From positions 1 through 64,000 of the forward strand of contig JAUNMR010000001.1 of NCBI GenBank assembly GCA_030537455.1: 64,000 nucleotides of DNA, written 5' to 3'. The notes under the pieces are model-generated. The model was given only the letters and a program-made list of their open reading frames with translations, was not told the DNA's origin and did no database searches. The stretch is from Planctomycetia bacterium. GTDB taxonomy: Bacteria; Planctomycetota; Planctomycetia; Pirellulales; Thermoguttaceae. Below, in pieces: positions 8,754-18,211 of the stretch (positions are counted from its first letter, which is position 1; the number at the start of each line of letters is the position of its first letter). The position numbers and the translations under genes were made by a program.

Positions 8754-8783
8754 AGATTAAAACATAAAATATGTAATTGGCAA
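8754..8783 (-). promoter_or_regulatory. Sigma-70-like promoter for the tRNA-Arg pair
   Basis: On the minus strand TTGCCA, an 18-bp AT-rich spacer and TAATCT sit about 35 bp before the first tRNA. Confidence 0.55.
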
Positions 8784-9018
8784 GGGGGCATTGTAATATT
8801 TTGTGACTTTTCTTGAAAAAAGACCTTATTTCGTCGCCTTTCAAGCGACCTTATGGGAAAACAGACCAGAAGTATTATGCTCGATACGGGCAATAATCAC
8901 GGTCAGTTTTCCCAAGAAAGAGCAAAAGGTCGACGCCTACTTTTGAGTGGAAGACAGCGCTCTAAGTCGTCCTGAAAGATTCTGGATAGAAGAGCCTTAG
9001 GCGTGTAATTCTGGTCGT

Positions 9019-9879
9019 TCAGAAGGGGAGGTCATAGGGACTGAACGTGGAAAATCCGAACTCCGGAAGCGCGTCAATCCTCGCCATATCCTCGGCGCTG
9101 ATTTCGAAGTCAAAGACCAAGGTATTCGATTCGATACGATCCGCGTGAACCGATTTGGGCAACGGAAGAATATTATGTTGCAGAGCCCAGCGAATGCAAA
9201 GTTGCGCAACGCTTTTCCCGTATTTCCCCGCTATTGCCACGAGGCGTTCGTCTGTAAGCACGCGACCGCAACCCAACGGACTCCACGCTTCTACCTGGAT
9301 ATTATGCTCTTGGCAGAATTTTACCGTGTCAAATTGAGGATAGCCCGGGTGGAATTCGATCTGGTCGATTGCTGGAGGAACGTTCGCGACGGCCAAAATC
9401 TGCTCAAGGTGAGGCACGAGGAAGTTGCTCAGACCGATAGAACGCACAAGACCGTCCTTTTGCAATTTTTCAAACGCTTTCCACGTTGCCTGGTTCACGC
9501 TTACCGGGTCGTCGTAAATCCGATTATTAGCGGGCCAGTGGATCAGATAAAGGTCGACATATTCAACCCCGAGGCGTTCCAAAGACAGTTGCGCCGCCTT
9601 GAGTGTGGTTTCATAACCGCGATCGGCGTTCCAAAGTTTCGTCGTCAGAAAAATTTCAGAACGTTCCAGACCGGACTGTGCCAAAGCTTGACCGACGCCG
9701 GTTTCATTTTCGTAAGCCGACGCGGTGTCAACGTGTCGGTAACCACACGACAGGGCGTGTTTAACCGAGGAGACGACGACCTCGCCTTCGGGGGTTTGCC
9801 AAGTGCCAAAGCCTACGCAAGGAATGCGCGCGCCGTCGTTAAGCGTAAATACGTCAGTGAGTTTTGTTAAGGCAGACAT
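9019..9879 (-). CDS. Aldo/keto reductase
   Basis: The 286-residue protein is an NADPH-dependent reductase of small aldehydes or ketones with a TIM-barrel fold. The catalytic tetrad is intact: Asp51, Tyr56 (in DTASAYENE), Lys81 (LTTKLW) and His114 (LIHWP). The family signature GLVRSIGLSNF and the cofactor-binding LPKSVHADRIESN near the C terminus are present. Length is normal for the AKR5-like bacterial group (DkgA/DkgB type). The gene is alone on the minus strand between the tRNA pair and the WD40 gene. Physiological substrate is unknown. Confidence 0.9.
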   Translation of the reverse strand: MSALTKLTDVFTLNDGARIPCVGFGTWQTPEGEVVVSSVKHALSCGYRHVDTASAYENETGVGQALAQSGLERSEIFLTTKLWNADRGYETTLKAAQLSLERLGVEYVDLYLIHWPANNRIYDDPVSVNQATWKAFEKLQKDGLVRSIGLSNFLVPHLEQILAVANVPPAIDQIEFHPGYPQFDTVKFCQEHNIQVEAWSPLGCGRVLTDERLVAIAGKYGKSVAQLCIRWALQHNILPLPKSVHADRIESNTLVFDFEISAEDMARIDALPEFGFSTFSPYDLPF

Positions 9880-10014
9880 AAACGTTTGGGGTATCGCTAC
9901 TTGAAAGAATTGACAATTGAAGATCCAACGTACAAAGAACGACTGAGCGATTCAGACGTCTAGTTGCGTCGGGGTTTATTATACAACGAGTACAGGCGGG
10001 AACACTGAAGCATG

Positions 10015-10063
10015 AAAAAAACGCACGATTCGAAATAGGGGGAAAAACGTTCGAATCGTGCGT
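10015..10063 (-). terminator. Terminator of the WD40 gene
   Basis: A perfect 14-bp stem, ACGCACGATTCGAA with TTCGAATCGTGCGT, is followed by TTTTTT on the minus strand. It ends 40 bp past the stop codon. Confidence 0.85.
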
Positions 10064-10103
10064 GAACAGGGCTTGCTTAGTGTTGTATTAAATTAGCGAC
10101 ATA

Positions 10104-11660
10104 TCACGGGGCGGCGTCAATTTCGGGCAAGGTGGCGTTCGAGTTGCCCATCGGGTCGCTACCGAGCGAAGAGGAGCCGGAGCCGTAGTTCGTCGAGTTG
10201 GAGCCGCTTTGAGACTGACCCGAGAGATTGTCGTTATAATAACGCGCCATACCAGGAACGCGCCAAATTCGAGCGACTCCGTCAGCATAACCGCCAACGA
10301 CGTAGACGCCGTCGGAGGAAACGTCAACGCTGAACGCGGCGCTATCGGAGTTAAAGCGCGCAAGTTCAACGCCCTTGGCCTTGCCAGGCTCGCGAACCGG
10401 TTTACCCTTAGATTGCTGTCGACGACCAGGAACGCCCGCCATCGTAGGATCGTCCATCATATCGCCGCTACCCAAGGAACCACTCGCGTTACGATTGCTA
10501 TTATTGCGGTTAGACGTCGATTTACCTTGGGCAGTCCAAAGGCGAATCGTACCGTCGTCGCTCGCAGTACAGATATACGAGCCCGCGAAAACTGCCTGAC
10601 GAACCGCGCCGGTGTGTCCAACGAAGCGGCAAAGTTCTTCACCGGAGGAAGGATCCCACAGGCGCGCCGTCTTATCACGACTGGCCGTGAGAATGCGAGA
10701 GCCGTCTTCGGAGAAGCAAACCGAATAGATTTGGTCTTCGTGACCTTTAAAGGCCGCGACCTGACGTAGCAACGACAGGTTCCACAGACGAACGACGCCA
10801 TCCGCGCCCGCTGAGGCCACGAAATTGCTATTGGGATCGAACGCAACGTCATAGACCGCGCCTTGGTGACCAACGTTATTGTCGGCGTTGAGACTTGTGG
10901 AATCATCAGCGTTCGGCAAAGGATCGAAACGTTCCGCCGTCAGCGCTCCCCAAAGGTAAATACGACCGTCGTTACATGCGCCCGCGACATATTCCCCAGA
11001 GGGCGTAACCGCGACTTTCCAAAGGCGGTCTTTAGCGCCGAGGTAAGCGCGGATATTCTTTTGGTTATTGATATTCCAAATGCGACCGATACCGTCGTAG
11101 CTGGACGTCAGAACGTAGCTAAAGTCGGGAGAGAAGATCGCGCTGGTAATCCCTTGCTTGTGTTCGTCTTTATAGGTTTTACGCACGCGTGCGGACGTCA
11201 CAAACCATTCGGTGGTCTCTTGATTGTACTTGCCTTCGAGCAACCAGATCTTTGCGGTTTTATCGCCGCTACCGCTCAAAACGAAGTACTGACCGTAATC
11301 GTCTTCCATGAAGACAGTAGAGAGAATCGGCTCTTTCGGGTCGTGACCTTTATAGATATATTCCGGGCTATCGACCTCGATCGTTTCCCATTGGCGCGAA
11401 ACGGTCTGCTGGGTTGCCACGCCGGAACCTGGAGCTTGTGCGCCATTGTCGTAGGCGTTGATTCCTTGGTCGGAAATACTCATACCCGACCCTTGAACGC
11501 CGCCGTTGCCACCGCGCATTGACGCCGCGCGATTATACACGCTCATAGCCGCAGGCGATTGCGCGCTCGTGTAAGGAGTGAACGCTAAAAGGACGGCAAG
11601 CGCTAAAAATAGCGACGCGCCGATTAAGGGTGTTCGACGAATATGCGAACCTAACGACAT
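10104..11660 (-). CDS. Exported WD40-repeat protein
   Basis: The protein of 518 residues has a Sec signal peptide (hydrophobic ASLFLALAVLLAF followed by a probable cut after YTSA), an Asn/Gly/Gln-rich linker, then about seven WD40 repeats, several with clear GH-to-WD spacing (for example GHEDQIYSVCFSEDGSR, DKTARLWDPSSG, GHTGAVRQAVFAG, DDGTIRLW). Such a propeller is a protein-interaction platform; this one is predicted outside the cytoplasm. The C terminus is Ser/Asn/Gly-rich and low in complexity. I chose the ATG at 11660 because GGAG lies nine bases before it; an upstream in-frame start at 11693 has no comparable site. No partner is evident nearby. Confidence 0.85.
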   Translation of the reverse strand: MSLGSHIRRTPLIGASLFLALAVLLAFTPYTSAQSPAAMSVYNRAASMRGGNGGVQGSGMSISDQGINAYDNGAQAPGSGVATQQTVSRQWETIEVDSPEYIYKGHDPKEPILSTVFMEDDYGQYFVLSGSGDKTAKIWLLEGKYNQETTEWFVTSARVRKTYKDEHKQGITSAIFSPDFSYVLTSSYDGIGRIWNINNQKNIRAYLGAKDRLWKVAVTPSGEYVAGACNDGRIYLWGALTAERFDPLPNADDSTSLNADNNVGHQGAVYDVAFDPNSNFVASAGADGVVRLWNLSLLRQVAAFKGHEDQIYSVCFSEDGSRILTASRDKTARLWDPSSGEELCRFVGHTGAVRQAVFAGSYICTASDDGTIRLWTAQGKSTSNRNNSNRNASGSLGSGDMMDDPTMAGVPGRRQQSKGKPVREPGKAKGVELARFNSDSAAFSVDVSSDGVYVVGGYADGVARIWRVPGMARYYNDNLSGQSQSGSNSTNYGSGSSSLGSDPMGNSNATLPEIDAAP

Positions 11661-12633
11661 GGTCGAATTCTCCATGAGCTCGATACAAAACAACGCCCAC
11701 GCGACCCGCTTTGACCTCGCGACGGCAAGCTACGACGCAAAATCAAACGCAAAAGCGGGGACGAAAAACTGCGCCTACTGAAATAGCGTTACGTGCTTAT
11801 ATCGCAAAAAACTGCAAAACAAGCGACGCTATACACTGGGCCGGAGCGTTGCCGAGATACCGCGACCAATACACGACCGTTATACTGCAAAACGACCACG
11901 CTCCACTGAAATTTTAAGCTCATTAAGGCAAATAGTCAAGTTTTTCGCGCGTTTTACTGGAAAATATGGCTCTTTTTTGGAGAAATAGACAGAATCAGCC
12001 GTTTGTAGCGGTTGTAGTGATTATCCAGGCGCGAATTTGCCAGAACGTTAGGCATATGCGCCCGATGCAATTTCAGAGCGTCTGATAAACTTGGCGAGCC
12101 GAACCAGTCGCTCGGGCGTCTCAAGACAGTGACAAGCCCATTATTGGTTATCGGCGGAATGAGAATAAGAACTTAGGCTTAGAACAGTCTTTCGCAAATT
12201 CACCCAAGCGTTAATATCGTTATAAAAGGAAAACTTTAATGATAAAAACAAGAAAAACGGTATAGACCGAAAAAAAGGGGCTTTTTTTTGAGCGCTCACA
12301 ATCAATAATTAACGTGTAGGACAAGGTAGAAGCGTTATACGAAACGAACAACGTTTACGATCCTACCCCCTACGTCCTAGGCGGTATGCGCCAACCACGC
12401 TGGAACATGCAACGTCTGCGTAATGTTCCTTGTGGGCGGTACAGATCGCTTGAAAGACGCTCACTTCGCATTGAACAGAGCTTCTATTCCATCGTTTTGA
12501 CAGTATAAGCGAACGTTCAGAAGAATCAAGCGGGGGGACGTCGATTTCCTTTTTTTACAGCGACGGCGTCGCCTTAACGATACTAATTGGCGGTTGGCGC
12601 GTAGCGTGGCTATAAAGGGAGTGGGAGTTTGCC
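11661..12633. other. Long divergent intergenic region
   Basis: It separates the WD40 gene (minus) from the NRDE gene (plus) and should hold both promoters. It contains A and T tracts near 12240-12290 but no ORF, tRNA or known RNA that I could recognise on either strand. Confidence 0.45.
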
Positions 12634-13458
12634 ATGGGTTTACTAGCAATACAATACAAGACGCTCAGCGACGCTCCGATTTTAATTGCGTTCAATCGCG
12701 AAGAGCGTTACACACGCAAGGCGTTGCCGCCACGGATTCAGTCGGGTCGTCCACGCGTTGTTTGTGGTATTGACCATTCTACCGGAGGAACCTGGGCGGG
12801 CGTGAATCAGCACGGTCTATTCGTCGCTGCGCTCAACGCACCCAAGCGCGCCGTGCCATATGATCCGCGCTCCAGGGGCATGTTGTGTAAGGATCTTTTG
12901 GCATGTGCAAACGCAAACGACGCTATTGAACGAGCCGAGAGCGAACTGCTCACCGGAGCCTATGCCGGCGTTAATTTCCTATGTGTCGACCAGAATTCCG
13001 GAGGAGCCGTCTACGGAGGCGATTCGGTGGACGTCGAACTACTTAAACCGGGTTTACACATGCTCTCCGCCAATCGCCTGGACGATCACGACGACCAGAG
13101 GCAGGAATATGTCAGAAGGCTGTTGACGCTTCATCGACTTGACTCTTCTGTCGCCTTTCTGGCGGCTGCAAGCGGCGCTTTCTCCAGAACGACCGACGTT
13201 ACCGGTCGGCGTGGCGTGATTGTCTCGGAGTTGAACTTTGGGACGGTTTCCTCTATGCTCGTCTCGCTCACGGAGCGTTCACAAAAGTCTATTATGCAAT
13301 ATGCGAACGGCTCCCCGAACGAAGCGCCATACGACGATTACTCCGCTTTGCTACGACAAGTTCTTTCCACTGAGCGCGCCGCGCAAAAGAAGGCCAAGAA
13401 TCAAGCGAGCGGCGAAAAAGAATCTGAACTGTCCGACGTCGATTCTCTGGACGTATAA
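12634..13458 (+). CDS. NRDE/TANGO2 family protein
   Basis: The 274-residue protein starts with the N-terminal nucleophile-like region of the family and carries the eponymous motif as NREERY (residues 21-26), followed by GGTWAGVNQHGLFVAALN, the second conserved block. NRDE/TANGO2 proteins occur from bacteria to humans; an amidohydrolase or haem-related role has been suggested but the reaction is not settled. There is no signal peptide, so it is cytoplasmic. The last about 30 residues are charged and variable. GGGAG precedes the ATG at normal distance and a terminator hairpin follows. Confidence 0.85.
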   Translation: MGLLAIQYKTLSDAPILIAFNREERYTRKALPPRIQSGRPRVVCGIDHSTGGTWAGVNQHGLFVAALNAPKRAVPYDPRSRGMLCKDLLACANANDAIERAESELLTGAYAGVNFLCVDQNSGGAVYGGDSVDVELLKPGLHMLSANRLDDHDDQRQEYVRRLLTLHRLDSSVAFLAAASGAFSRTTDVTGRRGVIVSELNFGTVSSMLVSLTERSQKSIMQYANGSPNEAPYDDYSALLRQVLSTERAAQKKAKNQASGEKESELSDVDSLDV

Positions 13459-13545
13459 CAATGTGCAGACGCTTTGCGTATCGTATGACGCTAAATTAGA
13501 CGCCGACCATTCGATGGTCAGGCGACAAATGAAACTTGCTTTATG

Positions 13546-13581
13546 AACGCCGAGAGCTCGCCTACGCTTGAGGCGTTTTTT
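13546..13581 (+). terminator. Terminator after the NRDE gene
   Basis: AACGCC pairs with GGCGTT around an 18-20-nt loop, followed by TTTTTTC. Confidence 0.6.
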
Positions 13582-13704
13582 CTTTGTGGCGCTGTAAAAA
13601 TAGCTCTTGAATCTCCTTTGCGCCGTCGTTATGATAAAGCGCCTTTAATAAAAAGTTTTCATGGGCTGATTATGCGTTGACGCCCCATAGACGAGGTTTT
13701 TGCC

Positions 13705-15387
13705 ATGAAACAAACTCGACGTGATTTTCTCAAACGCGGCGCCCTGACCTGTGCTTGCTGCGCGGGATGGACCGCTAATCGCATGTCTTCGAATTTTAAT
13801 ACCCTTTGCGCTCAGAGTCCTGCCGGTGAGCCGATCCGATTCTATCCCGACGGCGTACACAAGAGAATCGACGCTCCGCAGCGTGTCTTCCACGTGAGCG
13901 CCGCCGTGGAAATGTTCGAAGAATGCCCCGATTTGCCCGATATTTGGAAAGAAGCCGGCATTACCGACGCATGGATTTGCACTTGGTTTTATGGATATTT
14001 CCCCTATCCCTGGGAAAAAATCGACTACTGGCTCAAGCGAATCATTCAGGCCGGTTTGCAGCCACACCTTATTAGCGTTCCGTTCTGTCACGGCGGCGGA
14101 GCCTTGGATCCGCGAACCGAGGGGTTCCCAAACTTACCGCCGGAACATTGGAAAATCGCTAAAAGATGGAACGGCTCTGAAAATTGGGGGTTCTCCTGGC
14201 ACGAGCCTACCGATACCGAGGGCGCCGACGCCATTCGCACGCTGGTCAACCGTTACGGTTCATTTGATTACTTCCTCGACGACGACTTCCGATTCGCGTC
14301 CGCGCCCGGCGACATTGGAGGGTGCGTCTGTGAACAGTGTCGCGCTGACTTCTTTAAGACGAGCGAAATCAATCCCAATCGCTGGGACGAGCTAATGACC
14401 GATCTGCAAGATAATCGTGACACGGCGCTCAGACGCGCCTGGTGCGATTACTTCTGCGACAGACTTACATACTGTTTCCGTGCGTTCCAAAATGCTTCTG
14501 ACCAAGTTGATCTTGGCATTATGGTCATGTACATGGGCTGCGAGCGCAATGGCATTAGACTCGACGACTATCGCGACGCGCTCTTTCGTGTTGGGGAAGG
14601 CGGGTTTAACGACGGATGGTACGATCCGATCGCCGCCAAAACGATTGAGCTCTTTAGTTCATTGTTACATCGCCGGTTTTGCGCGCCGGGTCGCGCCTTT
14701 AGTGAAACGACGGTCTTTCCCGCGGGGACGCTGTCGGTGGAGAATATGGCTAGTAAGCTCTCAGTCTCCACGCTCAGCGACGTACGAAATACCTGCTTTA
14801 TGTCGGGATTGCGACCGATCGAACCGGAATTTTGGCCTGTTCTGAACAAACGTATGCAAAGCGAACGGCAGTTCCATGCCAAGCTTCTGAATCAAAAACC
14901 AAAGGGTCCTTTCAAGCATTATTATGGTTCAGCTGCGCGCTACTGCGCCGGTGAGAACGCTTACTCGCTATTCCTCGCGTGTGGCGTGCCGTTTGAAGTC
15001 TGTGATGAGTTGCCAAACGACGGGTACGTCTTCCTTGCCGACGCCGACGCCAACGCCGTTGAACGTGGCGCCGTGGAACCGACCGGCGCCAAACTCATCG
15101 CAAGATTCCAATCACAAGCCAATCGATTTACTGCTGTTGCCGAGCAGCTCGAAGCGCTCTTTGAATTTAGACGCGCCATTCTTCTGCAATTGCAGGAACA
15201 ACAGATCCCATACGTCGAAGAGGAGATTCCAATCGTCCTGGCTTGGTATCCCGACGTCAACCTTGTCTACCTGTGGAATCTATCCAAAGAGGACAAGACC
15301 TTCCACTTGCGTTGTGGGGAAAAGCTTGTCGCGCTCAAGATCAAGGATCGTGATTCCTTACTGATCGATATGGCGCAATTAGCGTAA
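13705..15387 (+). CDS. Tat-exported TIM-barrel-like protein, possible glycoside hydrolase
   Basis: The 560-residue protein begins with a twin-arginine signal (TRRDFLKRGA, residues 4-13) followed by a Cys-rich hydrophobic stretch. The mature part reads like a barrel with family-typical landmarks: an early MFEECPDLPDIWKEAGITD block, FDYFLDDDFRFAS with a run of acidic residues at a strand end, and GGCVCEQCRADFF, a CxCxxC pair seen in uncharacterised planctomycete and Lentisphaerae barrel proteins. I cannot name a substrate or catalytic pair. The C-terminal 150 residues look like a beta-rich accessory domain. A GAGG site supports the start. It is monocistronic with its own terminator. Confidence 0.7.
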   Translation: MKQTRRDFLKRGALTCACCAGWTANRMSSNFNTLCAQSPAGEPIRFYPDGVHKRIDAPQRVFHVSAAVEMFEECPDLPDIWKEAGITDAWICTWFYGYFPYPWEKIDYWLKRIIQAGLQPHLISVPFCHGGGALDPRTEGFPNLPPEHWKIAKRWNGSENWGFSWHEPTDTEGADAIRTLVNRYGSFDYFLDDDFRFASAPGDIGGCVCEQCRADFFKTSEINPNRWDELMTDLQDNRDTALRRAWCDYFCDRLTYCFRAFQNASDQVDLGIMVMYMGCERNGIRLDDYRDALFRVGEGGFNDGWYDPIAAKTIELFSSLLHRRFCAPGRAFSETTVFPAGTLSVENMASKLSVSTLSDVRNTCFMSGLRPIEPEFWPVLNKRMQSERQFHAKLLNQKPKGPFKHYYGSAARYCAGENAYSLFLACGVPFEVCDELPNDGYVFLADADANAVERGAVEPTGAKLIARFQSQANRFTAVAEQLEALFEFRRAILLQLQEQQIPYVEEEIPIVLAWYPDVNLVYLWNLSKEDKTFHLRCGEKLVALKIKDRDSLLIDMAQLA

Positions 15388-15463
15388 TCTAATGACTTCG
15401 ATTGTTATTTAGAATGCATAATGCGAGCCTGGGGCGAACTGTGAGTCGCTTCACGTACGATTA

Positions 15464-15518
15464 ACTCGCGTCTTGAGGCTGACCTTTCAACGGCTGGAAT
15501 CAGGACGCGAGTCTCTTT
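15464..15518 (+). terminator. Terminator after the Tat-exported barrel protein
   Basis: ACTCGCGTC (15464-15472) pairs with GACGCGAGT (15504-15512) and is followed by CTCTTTT. The long loop can fold further. Confidence 0.6.
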
Positions 15519-15720
15519 TGGCGGAAAGATTGAATTGTCATGTCGCCCTTATAGGGAGTCCCCCTCGATTTTGTCGCGAACTTCTGTTAAAATATCCTTT
15601 GCGTTCTCGTTGGCGGTATAAATCACGCCAAAGAACGTCGTGTCGAACGATAGCATAAGGCTGTTAACCTTTGCTATTACAATAGTTCGCTTGGATTCAG
15701 TTTTTAAGGAAGTTTACGTT

Positions 15721-17964
15721 ATGGCGATTGATTTGTATGCGCTCTGTCCAGGAGGACGAGGTAAAAAGATCAACTACTGCTGTCCGGATCACGTCAAAGA
15801 TCTTGAACAGATCGACAAAATGCTCGAGTCCGAGCAATACGCCGCTGGGCTGGCGTTTGTTGACAACCTCTTGAAGACAAACCCCGATTGTGCGTGTTTC
15901 ACCGAAGCGAAGTGCCTATTTCAAAGAATGATCGGTCTGTGGGAAGACGCATGGCAAACCGCTAGCGACTTTGTAAAGAGAGAGCCCAATAATGTCGTCG
16001 CCTTGACGGAACTGGCGACCGCTTCCGCGCTTATTCAAAAGCCGCAAGAAGCCGTCAGCGCCTTGATTGACGCGGTCGAGAGCGTCGAAGGGGAGCAATT
16101 CCCAGTCGCTATTGTACAAGCCATGCTGACCGTTGGACTTGCCTTGTACGAACAAGGAAGATTGTACCCCGCGATTGCCATTGCCAAGCAGTTGCAGTCG
16201 TACGCGCCGCAAGATCAGGCCTCTAATGCGTTTCTCTACCGTTGTCTCGGGTCTGATTCCACACCCCTCATGTTAAGAGAGCAGGCCTTCGACCGATACG
16301 CGCCTGATGATTTTCCCGCTAAGCCCCAGTACGACCAAGCGGTCGACGCTCTGGCTAGAGGGAAGTGGAAGACTGGCAAGCAGCTTCTTGAGAGCATTCT
16401 CCAGTACGCCGACCTGTGGCCGAATCTCTACCGTAATTTGGGCGTCGTTGAACTGTGGTTCGTCAATAACCAAAAGGGTAGGGATTATCTACAAAAGTTC
16501 ATCGAGTCCGAGAAAACCGCGTACGAAGACGCTGTGGACGTCTTGCAGGTTCTGCTACTCCTGGAGTCCCCCACATGGGACGACGTCCAAATGATGACCA
16601 AACGCGTCTATACCCTTGTCGACTTCGACCAGGCGCTCACACAATTCCTCAGCGCTAAAAATGTGATCGACAATAAGCGTATGCTCGCCGCCATGCAGGA
16701 TGAAGAGACCCCGCCGAGAATGGCGTTCTCGATCCTTGATAAACCGCTATGCGAAAAGACGCAAGACCTGACCTTACAGGACGTCTCCAATCAGATCGGC
16801 GTGGCGTTCCTCTATGGCAAGCAGACCAAACGAGAAGCGCGCGCTGAGGCGTACGTTACCAACGAGCAGGTCGACGCCCTAGAAAAAGCGCTCCAGTCCA
16901 TCCTGGGCGCCGTGCCGCCCCTTGAATCGGTTCAAGACATGGAAGACTTGGCCGTTACCTGGACGATTAACACCGCCACGCCAAAATTCCAATTCAAGTC
17001 CACTGCTAATATTACCAAGGAAAACGCCGACGCGCTATATGACGCCGCGTTTGACGATTTTGCGCAACGTTGGTTTGAGCACCCCTACCGTGTGCTTGGC
17101 AACGCGTCGCCCAAGTCGAAGTTGCAGGAACCGCGTGGCGCCGCGCAAGTCGACGCACTACTGCGCGTGGTCGTCGACCTCTTTAATCCTCCGCTAAACG
17201 AGACGCTCGACCAGAAGTTGAGAAAACTCGCCAATTTGCCCGCGCCACAAGTCGTGGAAACGCCCGAAAAGTTTGAGTCCAACGACGACGCGCTCGATTT
17301 CTTCCGCGCCATTCCCATTTGGCGTTGGGGAAGAGTGCAATTGCAAAAACTTCAGACCAGCGCCTTGGCTCAGGTCATTCAGATCGTCAACTTTGTTGCC
17401 CCGCGTTCCATCAAGGAAAAATACGCTAACGAACTGCTCAAACGTCCCGTGCAAGACGTTAGCTATGACGACCGTGCGATCGCCTATGGGATCATGATCG
17501 ACGAAGCGATTCTCAAGCCCGACCTTGATCTGGCGCTCGAAAGAATCGCTGAAGCATCCGAATACGCCAATAGTCAGGGTAAGTCCGACGCGCAGTGGAA
17601 TGTCATTGAGATCATGACGCGCTTCCGTCGGCAGGAATTTGACAAAGTGCGTCAATTGGCGCAGCATGTCTTTGCGAACCACCAGGACGACCAAAACGCC
17701 ATTGCCACCTTACAACAGTTCTTTGCTCAACTCAATGCGCAAGCGCAGGCATATGCCCAAGCGGCGGAAGCCTATCGTCTGCAAAACGGCGGTTTAGGCG
17801 CGGCGAACCCGGGCGGCGCCGCCCAGGCGACTAACTTCGGCGCCGGTATAGAACTCGGCTCGCAGCCGTCTAACGGTCAGGGCAACAGTTCCGGTCTGTG
17901 GACGCCAGACTCCGACTCTGGTTCCACTTCCGGCGGCGGTTCCAAGCTATGGACCCCGGACTGA
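15721..17964 (+). CDS. TPR protein with N-terminal SEC-C-like zinc motif
   Basis: The 747-residue protein has a CPGGRGKK-x4-CC motif near residues 8-21, a variant of the SEC-C metal site (CPCGSGKKYKxCC). Alpha-helical repeats follow (residues about 30-330) with TPR-like periodicity, such as NLYRNLGVVELW, then a charged middle and a Gln/Ala-rich segment near 690. The C terminus is Gly/Ser-rich and holds LWTPD twice, the second copy being the last five residues. SEC-C motifs usually sit at protein C termini and bind ribosomal or SecB-type partners; here the motif is at the N terminus. No signal peptide is present. I used the ATG at 15721 because AAGGAAG precedes it; the longer frame from 15640 has no such site. 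The function is unknown. Confidence 0.7.
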   Translation: MAIDLYALCPGGRGKKINYCCPDHVKDLEQIDKMLESEQYAAGLAFVDNLLKTNPDCACFTEAKCLFQRMIGLWEDAWQTASDFVKREPNNVVALTELATASALIQKPQEAVSALIDAVESVEGEQFPVAIVQAMLTVGLALYEQGRLYPAIAIAKQLQSYAPQDQASNAFLYRCLGSDSTPLMLREQAFDRYAPDDFPAKPQYDQAVDALARGKWKTGKQLLESILQYADLWPNLYRNLGVVELWFVNNQKGRDYLQKFIESEKTAYEDAVDVLQVLLLLESPTWDDVQMMTKRVYTLVDFDQALTQFLSAKNVIDNKRMLAAMQDEETPPRMAFSILDKPLCEKTQDLTLQDVSNQIGVAFLYGKQTKREARAEAYVTNEQVDALEKALQSILGAVPPLESVQDMEDLAVTWTINTATPKFQFKSTANITKENADALYDAAFDDFAQRWFEHPYRVLGNASPKSKLQEPRGAAQVDALLRVVVDLFNPPLNETLDQKLRKLANLPAPQVVETPEKFESNDDALDFFRAIPIWRWGRVQLQKLQTSALAQVIQIVNFVAPRSIKEKYANELLKRPVQDVSYDDRAIAYGIMIDEAILKPDLDLALERIAEASEYANSQGKSDAQWNVIEIMTRFRRQEFDKVRQLAQHVFANHQDDQNAIATLQQFFAQLNAQAQAYAQAAEAYRLQNGGLGAANPGGAAQATNFGAGIELGSQPSNGQGNSSGLWTPDSDSGSTSGGGSKLWTPD

Positions 17965-18026
17965 ACGATAACAAAAAATAAATGACGACGCCGATTCCGC
18001 GACTAGGACTCCTATGAAAGACGCGG

Positions 18027-18103
18027 TATAATCTAGGGCGTCTTACTGGTTTCAGTTAGACAAGGTTAAAGGAATTTTCTTATTCTTTTAGCCTTGTTTT
18101 TTT
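18027..18103 (+). terminator. Terminator of the SEC-C/TPR gene, preceded by a possible internal promoter
   Basis: CAAGGTTAAA (18061-18070) pairs with TTTAGCCTTG (18087-18096) and is followed by seven T residues. A TATAAT at 18027-18032 lies just upstream with only a weak -35, so a very short transcript of about 65 nt ending here is conceivable. Confidence 0.75.
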
Positions 18104-18211
18104 CATACACGTAGCGCTCGTGCACTTGTATTGAACTTTGAAGACGAGGCGAAGTCCCAGACAAAAGCGACAGACTAGGGCGCTCGCCAACAGACAAGAA
18201 CAAGCGGTATT

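Noticed and set aside
12300..12460. Structured-looking region considered as an SRP or RNase P RNA
   Set aside because: The universal signature blocks of those RNAs are absent.
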